64,000 nt of DNA from Planctomycetota bacterium (lineage in GTDB: Bacteria > Planctomycetota > SZUA-567 > H5-PLA8), in contig JAOSKN010000002.1 in NCBI GenBank assembly GCA_027493525.1, forward strand, positions 1 to 64,000. The letters run 5' to 3'. Of this stretch, positions 9,756 through 20,274 are shown piece by piece; positions within the stretch are counted from its first letter, which is position 1; each line of letters opens with the position of its first letter. A program made the translations under genes and the position numbers. Below the pieces are notes generated by a model. The model was not told where the DNA came from and did no database searches. It saw nothing but the letters and a program-made list of their open reading frames with translations.

Positions 9756-11333
9756 CTACCTCTTGCCCGCCTTTTGCGGAAGGAGGAGACCCTGGGCCAA
9801 TCCCAGATAGAGGTGTCCCTTCTCTTGCGCTGATCCGGCGTAGGCGGCTGTACAACGGTAGGCCACGCCGGGCGCAATTTTTGCCCACTGCTCGGCCACG
9901 CCTCGGAGCGCATTCGCCCGGGTGCCGGCTTTCTCAATTTTCCCCGCAAGTTCCATGGCAACCTTCCCGTCCGTCTTCGCCCACTCCACAGCCACATCGC
10001 AAAGCGCTTCGGCCTGGGTGTCGGCTTTCTTAATTTTCCCCGCCAGTTCGACGGCGGCTTTCACATCCGACTTCGCCCACTCCTTGGCCGCGCCCCGGAG
10101 CGCCAAGTCTCGGTAGTCGGCATCCATAATTCTCCCCGCCAGTTCGACAGCGGCTTTCACGTCCGTCTTCGCACACTCCAATGCCACGCTACAAAGCGCG
10201 TACTCCCGCGCGCCATCTTGCTCAATTTTAAATGCCAGTTCCGTGGCAGCTTTCACGTCCGTCTTCGCCCACTCCGCGGCAACGCGCCGGAGCGCTCTGG
10301 CCCGCATTTCAGCATGCTCGATCTTCCCCGTCAGTTCTGCAGCGGCCTTTCCATCCGTTTTCGCCCATTCCGATGCCACGCCTTCAAATGCCCATGCTCG
10401 CGTGTTGGGAACTTTTATTTTCCCCGCTAACTCAACAGCCGCTTGCCCGTCCTTCTTCGCCCACTCCACAGCCACGCCCCGAAGCACGTTAGCCTGCGTG
10501 TTAACATCCTTGATCTTCCCCGCCAGCTCCACGGCGGCTTTCACGTCCGTCTTTGCACACTCTAAAGCCACCCCTACGAACACTGTCTCCCGTATTTTTG
10601 CATCCTCGATCTTCTCCGCCCACTCCACGGCGGCTTTCACGTCCGTCTTCGCCCACTCTGCAGCAACGCTCTGGAGCGCCCAAGGCCGTATGTTATAATC
10701 GTCAATTTTCCCAGCCAATTCCAGGGCGGCATTCACGTCCGTCTTCGCCCACTCTGCAGCTACGCCCCGAAGCGCCCTACCCCGCATATAGGCCTGAAAT
10801 TTCTCCGCACATTCTGCTGCGGCTTTCCCATCCGTCTTCGCCCACACAGCAGCCACGCGCTGAAGCGCGCTCGTCCGCAGGTTACTATCCTTAATTATCC
10901 TCGCGCATTCCGTAGCGGCTTCTCCGTCCGTCTTCGCCAACTCTTCAGCGACCTCTCCCAACAAATGGTCATCGGCGGCCGTCTGAGCATGTTCGCGCGC
11001 CCACGCCAGAGCCCATCCGCTCCGTCCGCCGCTCAGAAATCCCAGAAGGTTCCGCGCGCGCTTCGCTCTTTCCATATCGTCTTCAGCGGCGGCCACGCGC
11101 AGCGGCTTCAATACTTCCCTTTCCAGCCGCGCCGACGAGTCTTCCTCCCACAAGAGTGCGGCGCCGTAGTCCAGGAGTGCCGCCGTGGCGGCCTCCCGCG
11201 CTTCAAAATCCTCCGCGCCTAAGCTCCGGATTAAATCTGCACAGCCGGGCTTTGTGGAATCCGCGGTCTTGTCGGCAGTGAATGCCTGCGTGACCGCGCC
11301 CAACGAAAACAACCCCCAAAACAGGAATTTCAA
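9756..11333 (-). CDS. Secreted protein with twelve tandem 32-residue helical repeats
   Basis: A hydrophobic leader (KFLFWGLFSLGAVTQAF) is followed by a HEAT-like N-terminal part and then twelve repeats of about 32 residues with the pattern EWAKTD, KAA, ELAGKI and ALRGVA; the last repeat is degenerate. At DNA level the unit is about 96 bp. I prefer the TTG at 11333 because GGGAGGG lies about eight bases upstream; a TTG at 11354 is also in frame. The predicted product is an exported alpha-solenoid of about 525 residues. No known family or substrate was recognised. Unlike its neighbours the frame is unbroken. Confidence 0.75.
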   Translation of the reverse strand: MKFLFWGLFSLGAVTQAFTADKTADSTKPGCADLIRSLGAEDFEAREAATAALLDYGAALLWEEDSSARLEREVLKPLRVAAAEDDMERAKRARNLLGFLSGGRSGWALAWAREHAQTAADDHLLGEVAEELAKTDGEAATECARIIKDSNLRTSALQRVAAVWAKTDGKAAAECAEKFQAYMRGRALRGVAAEWAKTDVNAALELAGKIDDYNIRPWALQSVAAEWAKTDVKAAVEWAEKIEDAKIRETVFVGVALECAKTDVKAAVELAGKIKDVNTQANVLRGVAVEWAKKDGQAAVELAGKIKVPNTRAWAFEGVASEWAKTDGKAAAELTGKIEHAEMRARALRRVAAEWAKTDVKAATELAFKIEQDGAREYALCSVALECAKTDVKAAVELAGRIMDADYRDLALRGAAKEWAKSDVKAAVELAGKIKKADTQAEALCDVAVEWAKTDGKVAMELAGKIEKAGTRANALRGVAEQWAKIAPGVAYRCTAAYAGSAQEKGHLYLGLAQGLLLPQKAGKR

Positions 11334-11425
11334 AAGGTGGACCCTCCCTTGCAACGCTCGTTAATGGACGCCTCAAACAATCCTCTTTTGTCCTGCAGCG
11401 CGCCAAAACAAGCGCTCTTCCCAAT

Positions 11426-13593
11426 TCAGTTCCCGTAGGTGTAGACGTTCGCTTCCCACGGGTTGAAGTCGTCTTCGAAGTCCGTGCCGCTGCCCATGTC
11501 CTTGCCGGTGCGCTCGTTTTTCAGGTCTTTCACTGGTTTGGCGAACTGGAGCTTCAGCTTCACTTTCGTATCGCCGAGTTTCGACTCGATTGAGCCGAAG
11601 GCGTCAATGCTGGCACGGCGGTCGAGGTTCTTGACCACGCACAACGTCGTGCGGTCGCCATTCCGCCAGAAAATCGGTTCGGTGAACTGCGCGGGCTGGC
11701 CATCAATGGCGAGCTTGACGCGTACTTCGACGCCGGCGTCTTTCATTAATCCGGAAACGAGCGCCAGCCAGTCCTTCGACGATTCGGCACCGCGCTTCAG
11801 CAAGTAGCCGATCGGCGAAAGATTCATGTAGACCGCCTTGCCGTTTCTAACCATCACGCTGGCTTTTCCCGCTTGTTCGCCCTTGGCATTTTTCACGGCG
11901 GCAAGGCCGCGTTCGAAGACGGCCATTTCTTTATACAGCGGCGCCTTTACGGCCCAGTTCGCGGGCGAGAGACTTTTGTAGTCGAGTTCTCCGTTGACTT
12001 CGGTCAGCGCGCTGCCGTCGAGCCAACCCTGCTCGAGGTCGCGCTTCACTCCGAAGAAGTCGTCGAGTGCCCCGGCGGCGCGCGCCTTGCCGTGTTCATC
12101 GAAGACGCCGCAGAGATGATCGGCGATGACGGTGCCGCCGTTTTCGGAGAACGCCTTGATCGCGGCGGCTTCGGCGTCAGACAGGCACAGGGCGCGGTTC
12201 AGCAGCAGGACTTTGAAATTCCCTTTCTGCAACATGCCCTCGAGCAGGTGGTCCTGGTGAATGAACTTGGCCTGTATGCCGAGATCTTCCAATGTCTTGA
12301 GCCAGCCGATTCGCGCGAGGTAACTTGTTGAGATATTGTTGTCAATAGAGGACTTGCGGTTGGGCCATTCGGCATTGTGAACTGCCGCGTCGAGCGCCCA
12401 GTTCACCTGGATGCTGGGGTGCGAATAGTAGATGGCCACGGGGTCGTGATCAAATGTGCCATCGATAATTTTTGCGAGATGGACCCCTGCAGTTCCTTGA
12501 ACGTCTTGGCGTTGGCCTTGATGAAATCCGCAACCTTACCCTCCGAGAACCAATTGACATGATTCGGGTCCTTGCCAACTCGCGCCCAGCAGAGAACGCC
12601 GCGATTGCCATGACAGAGGTAGTACCACAGGAACCATGAGTCGTTTTTGGGGTTCTGACTGGAAAAGAAGCTTTGGACGCGGGGGATTTCTGGCTCCAGA
12701 AGCTGCGCAGGATCTCGTTGTTGGCACCTATGTCATAGGCTTCAATCCACTGCACCGCCTTGCAGAGTTTGCGGTAATCGTATCCGCCGAAGGCGTTCGG
12801 CCCCTGCCCGCCGAGAAATCCCCGCAGGCGTGTTCTGATCGAGTTCGTTGGAATAGCGCGTTAAATCCGCGAGGCATTCGGCAAATTGCGTGTCCATATA
12901 GGAGTGCCAGTCACACCAAAGGCTGAGATTCAGCTTGCCAAGTTCCTTCGGCTTCAACTGCGCGCGGAATTCCTCGTAACCTTTCGGCTTGACGTCGGCA
13001 AAATCTTTGAAGCTGCCGCCATACTGCGCATTCAGCGTTTCGATGTTCATGTACTCGGCCTTTAGGACTTTCTGAAAGCCGATGATTGAGAGTGGATGTG
13101 CGTCTACCTCGATGGGGGTGGTAAAGCTGGCGAGGCTGATTTCATCGTCGAAGGAGTACGCGAAAACGGACGATCCTTTTGCGCTGCCAATGTTTATCTT
13201 AAGATGCTGCTTCATGGCGTCGATGGTCTGAGGATCGGCGAGGCTGTTGGGGCGGATTTGAATGGGCTTCTTGCCCGTCATTTCCTTCCGGACTTTCTCT
13301 TTGAGGTGCAGATAACCCTTGTCCGCGGCATGGTCGACGTAGAAGGGCCATTGGGTCTCTCTGGCGAAAGCCTGGAGGTCGGGCTTGCTGCGGTCAATAT
13401 GAAAGCCGCGAAAGTTGACCGATTCGTACAGCGCCTTGTCCTTGATCACGTTAGTGTGGAACTGCGCGACGAGGATGGTGAACTTGTCCCACGATTGGGG
13501 CGGTGGGACTTCTTTGACCTGCTCCAACGCAAGGGCGGAGCCTGCGAGCAGCATTATAGCGGTCATGGCCTTCAGGAAGTATTGCGTCGCCAT
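11426..13593 (-). pseudogene. Secreted GH42-like glycoside hydrolase, frameshifted
   Basis: The ATG at 13593 has an AAGGAG site and opens a signal peptide (LKAMTAIMLLAGSALA). The N-terminal frame (to about 12815) has a GH-A-like barrel with SFDDEISL as the likely acid/base region. Short frames then carry FGGYDYRKLCKAVQW, AYDIGANNEI and DSWFLWYYLCHGNRGV. The last frame, to 11426, is a flavodoxin-like trimerisation domain as in GH42 beta-galactosidases (YLARIGWLKTLEDLGIQAKF, GGTVIADHLCG). Frame changes are near 12815, 12690 and 12480. The intact form would have about 720 residues and act on a polysaccharide or glycoside outside the cytoplasm. The family call is moderate. Confidence 0.65.
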
Positions 13594-13615
13594 GATAATG
13601 TCTCCTTTATGAATT

Positions 13616-13658
13616 GTTACGTTTACGGGTGTGGTGTTTTCAAATAAGCAATCACACC
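13616..13658 (-). promoter_or_regulatory. Upstream element shared with the serpin gene
   Basis: This stretch 23-65 bp upstream of the GH42-like start resembles 17071-17114 upstream of the serpin: both contain GTGGT, then TTTTC, AAT and CAATCAC in register, allowing one indel. It may be an operator for the GntR-LacI regulator whose gene ends beside the second copy. Inference only. Confidence 0.4.
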
Positions 13659-13794
13659 TCCTGCGGCTTTCAGGCATCCTTGGCACTTATTTCTGCCGCA
13701 TGGCCAAGCCAAACTCAGGCCCATATCGAAAGACTCCCGCGGACGGAACTGGCATTCATAGTCTGCCTCCTTCCCCATACACTCGCCCCAGGGT

Positions 13795-15517
13795 CTACGG
13801 CGCCACGGATGGCATGGGCGCTTTCTCAACTGTAGTGCGACCGCCGATTGCCGGGCGCTGCGGCATGCCTAGAGGGATGAACTCGGCTTTGATGCCGTAA
13901 GTCAACGGCCCGGTGCCGGCCTCGTGAGCGCCCATGTCCGGACCTTCGCCGGAGAAAACGTCGCAGAAGTTGGGGATCCACAACGCCCATGTCGTACCCA
14001 GGACTGTTGGGAGAAAGCTCGAAGCTCCCCTTTTTGGTTTCGAATGAGAACCCCGCGCCAAGCGCGTACTTTGGTGTGTCGCTGATACCGTGGTGCTCGT
14101 TTGGGCAGCGGGCGGAGCATAGGTCATAATCAAAGTCAACGTCTACATTCGCCTTGGTTGCGATGCTGTTCTCATCCGAAGCCCTCACGTGCAGGATGTT
14201 GTTGCGGGTAACGGTGTGCCTGATTTCTCTCGATTTTCCCCGAGGCCATCAGCACCCTCCCCGTTCGGCTGGAAAATGGTGTTATTGAAAACGTAAGTGT
14301 GGCCGGTCATCCACGACACGGATTGCGCGTTGCCCATCTTCAAGAATTTTCCGTGCGTCACGCCCCCACTCACTGCCCGGAGGGCTGTAGGAACGTCCCG
14401 GAGACGTTTCGCCAGATATATAGCGGGCCGATGGAACAGGCGGCATTGCCAATGGCTGTATGCACATTCTCAATGTAGTTATTCCAGATCCGGACGTTCT
14501 GGTCGCCCCCCTCCGCTTCGATACCATCGTCCCAGCAACTGGCAATATAGTTGCAATAGATATCGCTGTCCGCCCCCGGACTGCCGCGGTAAGAGCCGTT
14601 AATATGACCGCCGATTGTGTCATTGTAGTAGTGGTCGTCATCCGACCATAACTCATTGTAGCGTATCCACGTGATTTCCTTCGGATTCTCTGAAACTGAT
14701 CGCCTGTGGACCTCGCGGGTGGGCGCTGTTGTTTGGGCGCTTTTCCGCCCAACTGTTGGTGTCCCAGGAGGGGTGATGTATCTTGCAGCGTTGAATAACG
14801 AGCGCGCTGAGGTCCTTTGGACCACAATATACACCACTATTGTGGTTCTTCCCGAATCCGCCATCTTCTTCGCTTCCCACTTGCTAATGTCGCAGTCCTC
14901 AATGACGATATGGTGGCCGCTGGACAACTGAATGCCGTGTTGTTTCACATTTTTAATGATGAAGCCACGCAAGATGACGTAACTGGCCTCACGTCAATTC
15001 CCGCGTCAGACTTGTTACCCGTGTCAATAGTTGCGCCTGCACCGTCGTAAAGCACGTAGCCATCGGCCTTCCCGGACTGGCTTACCGTAAGCGTGCGGTC
15101 GCTGCTTTCGCATTTGACTGTCGACGCTACTGGAAACTCCTCGCTCCACGTGGCAGCCTTAAACGCGGCGCGAATGTTCGTGCCCTCCAAGGTCAGTTCG
15201 ATTTCGTAGTCCGTGCCGGGCTTTAGGTTGACCAGGCTGCCGCGGTAATCCCCTTTACACTCCTTCGTCTTGACGGGATTGTGGCGCATTGGCAGACCGT
15301 CGCGCCATGCTTCCTGCCCGCATTCGCGGAATTTGACCAACACCTTCTTGTCTGCTGCTCCCTTTTTCGGCGACCAGTAGATGCCCAGGCAGTGAAATGT
15401 TGGCACGACCGACGGTTGTCCTTTAGAGATCGTTCCCGTGGCGAGTTCCCTGGCATTGCCGATAGAAGCGCCCGTAGCAGAAACGAGTATCGCCCAAAAA
15501 ACACATATCTTAGTCAT
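13795..15517 (-). pseudogene. Secreted right-handed parallel beta-helix protein, frameshifted
   Basis: The ATG at 15517 has an AGGAGA site seven bases upstream and starts a signal peptide (MTKICVFWAILVSATGAS). An N-terminal fibronectin-like part (LKPGTDYEIELTLEG) is followed by beta-helix turns in other frames: GFIIKNVKQHGIQLSSGHHI, then YCNYIASCWDDGIEAEGGDQ, then SWMTGHTYVFNNTIF, and a terminal MGAHEAGTGPLTYG. At least four frame changes (near 14965, 14830, 14375 and 13990) are needed. Such proteins include pectate-lyase-like polysaccharide lyases and are numerous in PVC bacteria. It lies downstream of the serpin gene on the same strand. Confidence 0.7.
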
Positions 15518-15769
15518 GTCCCATCTCCTGAAATGGTGCAAATTATTAGAGGTTCAGAAAAGTTCCCGCATGACATGGTTCGGTTTAGAAGTGATGGATG
15601 CATGGTCACTATCCGTTTCTGATGCCTTTGAATTCGGCTCCCAAGCCCCCTCCAAAAAATGGGCGAACCAGGTTGCTACGGCGAAGTCGCATCTTGCGCA
15701 GCGTAAGCCCTCGAGCAAGAAATGGTCCACGATGACTCACCGGCCGCTTCATTCAAAATCCTTCGTCAT

Positions 15770-17036
15770 CTACGACCCCACAGCCGGATCGGCCACGCGG
15801 CCATTGAATAGGGATCGCGCCCGTGGAATTCATACGAATGAGGAACACGAACGGCCGGTCTGCCTTGAAAACTTTTTAGGCCGATGGCCGTGCGCCCCAC
15901 CGCGTATTCCGAAGACGCCCGTGGTTGCGGCGGCCTCGGTGCCTCCTCATCGACTTCAATGAGGGCCTTACACAATACCTGCGCGATGTAAAGAGTGCGC
16001 GTACCGTTCATGCCCGAAAAGTCGGCCTTGGGTACCTCGAATGCATCCCGCATACCCAACTCCTTCAATTGGTTAACGATATCCTTCGTACCCCAGGTCA
16101 GTTTGAACTTGGGTAGCGAGAGAACGACCTTTTCTTGCGCCATCCCATCGCTCCACTTCCTTAGGTTCGCGCCAGTCAGCGCGTCTTCGAAAGCGCCAAG
16201 GCCGCCTACTCGCGCGGGCAAGAAGACGAGCATGGACAGGTCGCGGCCCTTGTAGGGCAGTTCGACGGCCTGAAACTTTCCTTCCTCCTCGTAATACCTC
16301 AAATCGGCCGTGCGATTCATCATGGACGTCTTGGCTTGGCCGTCCTTTTCCAACTGAAAGAATTCCTCGCGGGTGCATTCCTTTTTAAAGGAATCCAGCC
16401 AGTCACTCTTGAAATAAATCGCGTTAACCAACACGAGCCTCGTGGTGGCATCCAGTTGCCCGGCCTGGATCAGTTCCTTGATCCTGTCATTGGTCTTCTG
16501 CGCCACCCAGGCGTTGATGGCTTTGCGCGAGGCTTCCGTGGCGTCCGTGAAGTCCATGCGTTCCAAAGGCGCTCCGTAGAGTTTCTCGTTGATACCTAGA
16601 AACTCCGGCAGGAAGGCGTCTTGCTTCGCGCCGAATAGCCGGTTGGCAACGACCAGCTTGAAGCCGCGCGGCTCGCCGTCGGCGCAAATGACCGAGTTGA
16701 GGTCCGCGATCAGGGCGCCGCAGCCCGAGTGCAGGCGTTCGCCCTTGAGCTGGAACTGCAGGGCCTGCTCCATTTCTGCCGCCGTGTTGCCCCGCGCGCC
16801 GGCATAAGTCATGCTCAGCGCCGCCGAGATGCTGTAGGGCGAAAAGATTAGGTTGCCATGTTCTTCGGCCTTGATTTTCGCATACAGGCTGGCAGCGAAG
16901 GCGTTGAGGCCTTCGACTACGGCTTTCTTCTCGTTCTCGGTGGCCTTTTCGTCAGGCGACGAGAGCCCCAACTTCCTGTGCAGACAGGACATTCCCCGAA
17001 AGGACCAGCATAAGAAAAGCAGACGATCAAGCGCAT
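15770..17036 (-). pseudogene. Serpin (serine protease inhibitor), frameshifted in the reactive loop
   Basis: The core is a clear serpin: GNLIFSPYSISAALSMTYAG, then LVLVNAIYFKSDW, then ELPYKGRDLSMLVFLP, and KALIEVDEE at the hinge. Restoring one base at about 15940 gives EEGTEAAATTG, the canonical small-residue inhibitory hinge; a second shift near 15860 restores FKADRPFVFLIR and a stop at 15770. A further shift near 17000 links the body to a leader (MRLIVCFSYAGPF) starting at 17036. As read, the hinge is lost. Intact, it would be an exported inhibitor of about 415 residues. Bacterial serpins are uncommon. Confidence 0.85.
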
Positions 17037-17070
17037 CTTCGAGGTTCCTTTCAAATCTCCTTGTGAGTTT

Positions 17071-17114
17071 TGCACGTTAATGGCGTGGTATTTTCGAATC
17101 CAACAATCACTCTT
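17071..17114 (-). promoter_or_regulatory. Upstream element shared with the GH42-like gene
   Basis: Lies 35-78 bp upstream of the serpin start and overlaps the last codons of the regulator gene. About 30 of 42 positions match 13616-13658. The conserved parts are ACGTT, GTGGT, TTTTC and CAATCAC. Candidate binding site for a common regulator. Confidence 0.4.
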
Positions 17115-18178
17115 CCGGCGGCAAAATCTGCCACGCCACCTTGAAAGTTCGTGGGGCCAGTTCGGGATCTTGATGCGAAGCAGTGCGCGGCGGGCTGCGA
17201 TGCGACCCATTTCCAGCCAGTCCTCCAGTATGCGCCAAGTGGAAACCCGCTCGCCATACAGCGCATCACGGCCCACGGTAACAAACTGAAAAGGGGTGCA
17301 ATCCGCGCGCCCTTCGGCGCGTAAATAGGCAAGCAGTTCGCTAAGGAGCCCTTGCCGCTCACAGAAAACAGCCGTAGGTGGGTGATCTCGGTTGAAAATG
17401 TGCTTGAATAGGGCGGCGTTTGAACTCCAGTGAGGATGTGGCGCTTGAAAATCAGGTCTTCGGGGCACGGCGCACCTGCGCTCTGGAATGCGCGGCGCAA
17501 TCCAGCCATCCTCTCAAGTGAATTCTGATCCGGAGAGGACACCGGGTTAATGTTGCGGCAGGCATGGCCAAGTACGCGATCCTATTGTGGCCGCGCTCAA
17601 TCAGCAGACGCGTGACTTCAAACGCGCTGGCCTCACAATCCTGAATCACATAATCAATTGGCGCCTCCGCTTCAAAATGGTATTCCACGCCAACCGACGG
17701 AATCCGATTTTGGGACAACTGCGCTAAATACTCAGGACTCATAATGCCTAACACAATCAACCCATCAACGGGCTTGACGGCCGCCTCTTCAGGCGGCAAG
17801 ACCTCACGCGCGCGATTGCGTACGCCAAAGATTGTTACCGCGTAATCGGCATCAAGCGCAACTTCCTCGATGCCCGCCAAGATTCCTGAATGAAACGGGT
17901 CGGAAATCGGCGACCTATTGTGGCAGCGTAACACGCCCAAACACTGGGTCCGTTTATGCAGCCGCCTATCAGCCACAAAAGTGCCTTTGCCTTGATGACG
18001 CCAAAGCGATCCCTTGACGAACCAGATCGTTTATTGCACGGGCCACCGTGACTCGGCTGACGTCAAATTCGCGTGCCAGCTGGATTTCCGGTGGAATTGG
18101 CGAACCTATCGCAAGCCCAAGGTGCCGTTGCAAGATAAGGGCACGAACCTGCTCGTGTTTCTTGTTTCGGGAAAACAT
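17107..18178 (-). pseudogene. GntR-LacI hybrid transcriptional regulator, frameshifted
   Basis: The ATG at 18178 has GGAGGAG just upstream. The first frame is a GntR winged helix (PIPPEIQLAREFDVSRVTVA then RAINDLVRQG). A second frame (to about 17560) is a LacI-type sugar-binding domain (HSGILAGIEEVALDADYAV then LIVLGIMSPEYL). Further frames give PPTAVFCERQGLLSELLAYL, RILEDWLEMG and VAWQILPPEE with a stop at 17107. Such hybrids are common in PVC bacteria and control saccharide utilisation. Its neighbours (serpin, beta-helix and GH42-like genes) are plausible targets. At least three indels break it. Confidence 0.8.
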
Positions 18179-18359
18179 AGACTCCTCCAAGCCGGTTGTG
18201 CAATCAAATACACTACCCTTTGTTAGTTGTTAGAGCAAGTGGATTAAAATTATTTCAATCGTATAAGTGACTACATTTTAACATATTATAAATTTTAACT
18301 GCAAATTTTAGGTTCATTGGAACGTATATGTTGGTTGAAGCGTCAAATTCTAGTGACTC
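18179..18359. other. AT-rich divergent intergenic region
   Basis: It separates the minus-strand regulator from the plus-strand secreted protein. The stretch 18240-18320 is strikingly AT-rich for this window (for example ACATTTTAACATATTATAA at 18271-18289) and is likely to hold the promoters for both directions. No clear palindrome or consensus box was identified. Confidence 0.4.
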
Positions 18360-18475
18360 AGGAGATCCTTTCATGAAACCGCTCTGCGCTGTCCTGATCT
18401 GTTTCGTCTCGCTAATAATCACTTCGCTGACAAAGGTTTGCGCGGAAGATGTCAGTGTAATTCCCGCCAGCCAGG
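18360..18475 (+). repeat. Duplicated leader block, copy 1 (RBS plus signal peptide)
   Basis: About 88 percent identical by eye to 20158-20274. It contains the ribosome-binding site AGGAGATCC, the ATG and the whole signal peptide (MKPLCAVLICFVSL, then ITSLTKV and AED). The similarity stops shortly after CCAGCCAGGA, where the mature proteins become unrelated. Confidence 0.9.
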
Positions 18476-20118
18476 ATCGCGAGCTTTTACGTAAGGCGTT
18501 CACCACGAAGGTTCGGGTGGACTACACCCGCACGACAGTGGAAGCCGTGGTGAAGGACTTGGCGAAGCAGAGCGGCGTGGACATCCGTCTGGATGAATCG
18601 CTGCTGCTGATATACCGTACCTACGCCCCCCAGGGTTCTTCTGCTAGTAGCGGTGCTTCAGGGCCTGAATCTTTATATGCGCGGGAGGCCGCCGAAGAGC
18701 TGCTTGGCGAAGAGGGCGTCGCTTGGGATCCTGTTGCGTCCTCGGTAGAACAAACTGGCACAACGGTCGAAAAATTTCAACTAAGCAAAGCGTTCCGCTT
18801 TTTACCGCTATCGAATTCGTGTGTGGTCTGCTAGGCGCAAGCTAGTTACCGGAAAGGACACGTCTTTATCTCTACTCCGAAAACGCTGCTAAAAGAAATG
18901 CTGGTGAAGCGCAAGTACCAGCTTTCGCAAACGTGGGGCTCCATCTACACGGTCAATTTCAACGGTAAGATAATTTCAGTCCGGCTTAACGTTGAGGACA
19001 CGATCGCCCACCGTATGGTGCACGGCATGGGTGATCCACGCAACGATTTTGAATTAATTGACGTCGAATCGACAAATGGAGAGCCGACGGGGATCCCGGA
19101 GGTCCATAAGCGCCTGGTCGCATTGAAACGAGGCTACAATGTTGAGGTCGACACGGCGTATGAAACCGTAGCCGTGACGGCGCCTGCCTGGACGATTGCC
19201 GACCTTATGGATTGTGCGTTGTACGACTTGAAGGCACAGGATCTCGCGCCAGAAGAAGCGGCGCGCAAGGCGAAAAATTTTCGCGCAGCCCATTTGGCGG
19301 AAATCACCGGGAATGCGTTGAAAAGTATGACCGATGCGGACAAGAAGTCCCTCGGCAAAGCTGTGATTGAATTAGACGATGGAAATTTCGACGTGCGCGA
19401 GGGAGCGGAAAAGCGGTTGCTCGCCGCGGGCGCAAACGCCTTGCTGCTGTTGAACAAAGTGGACTTGGAAAAAGTGAGTGCCGAAAAACGCCAGCGCATA
19501 CAACGTTTGATTCCGTTGATCAAAAACGAAATTGAAACGAGACCGGTGCTGATGGCGGCCGAAGCGTATCTTGCCGCGGGAATGGCCGGTAATCTTGACG
19601 CCATCAAGAAAGACATGTGGACCAGTGGCAGGGTAAAGGAGTTTCAGAATGCGGAAGCGGCGTATGCCAGAGAACTTGCCGCAGCTAAGCGTAAGCCCGA
19701 TGTTCTGCGCGAATTGCAGAAAGATGCCGAATCGACCTTTCAGGCATCGCTGATCAAGCTCATGAAAGTAAAGGACGCGCGCGTGGAGAAGATCATCGTC
19801 TCGGGGTCGCGCGCGGAAGTGACATACTCCGTCGAAGTCGACGCGAAGCATCCGCTATTCGAATTTTGTCAGAATCTGAAGGTGGTGCGAGGCGTCATGC
19901 GCGCGCAGTCGCGATTCTGCATGGAGAATATCAATAAAAAGTGGCTAGCTGCCGAAAACCGCCAGATCACTGATGCACAGCCCACGACGTGGCTGCGTTC
20001 CGGCGGCGATGAGGAAACAACGACGGTCGGCTCGTCGATCTCCGAAGTACAGACCGATGAAAACAACATCGAAGTGAGGGTGTCTGGATCCACGCATGCA
20101 ATTTCATTCGGCTATTAA
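18373..20118 (+). pseudogene. Secreted protein with an STN-like N-terminal part, disrupted
   Basis: The ATG at 18373 follows AGGAGATCC. A signal peptide is followed by VRVDYTRTTVEAVVKDLAKQ, which resembles the secretin/TonB N-terminal fold. The frame meets a TAG at 18832. Reading -1 between about 18800 and 18845 gives LFTAIEFVCGLLGASYRKGH, which joins both halves smoothly, so two compensating indels rather than readthrough explain the stop. The long C-terminal part (from 18898) has helices and a DUF-like tail with no family I recognise. Intact length would be about 582 residues. It shares its leader block with the next gene. Confidence 0.6.
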
Positions 20119-20155
20119 GTTGGGCCTGTTAAAAAACTGACAAAAGGCGCTTAAC
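20105..20155 (+). repeat. Gene-tail repeat, copy 1
   Basis: Contains the last codons and stop of the previous gene, then GGGCCTGTT, an A-run, ACTGACAAA and GGCGCTTAACC. The same series occurs at 21405-21462 after the next gene. Together with the leader blocks it makes matching flanks around unrelated cores. Confidence 0.85.
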
Positions 20156-20157
20156 CA

Positions 20158-20274
20158 AGGAGATCCTTTCATGAAGCCACTCTGCGCTGTCCTGATTTGT
20201 TTCGTCTCGCTACTGATTACTTCGCTGACGAAGGTTTACGCGGAAGATTCCAGTGCAATTTCCTCCAGCCAGGA
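20158..20274 (+). repeat. Duplicated leader block, copy 2 (RBS plus signal peptide)
   Basis: Second copy of the block at 18360-18475, with the same RBS and signal peptide, now in front of a different mature protein. The substitutions are scattered and most keep the hydrophobic core. Confidence 0.9.

Noticed and set aside
9800..10950. Regular 96-bp repeats suggested a CRISPR-like or satellite array
   Set aside because: The repeats are in frame within one intact exported protein and have no spacers; they encode the 32-residue solenoid unit.
18832..18834. In-frame TAG considered as stop-codon readthrough or recoding
   Set aside because: Reading another frame just around it restores a much better STN-like sequence, so paired indels explain it better.
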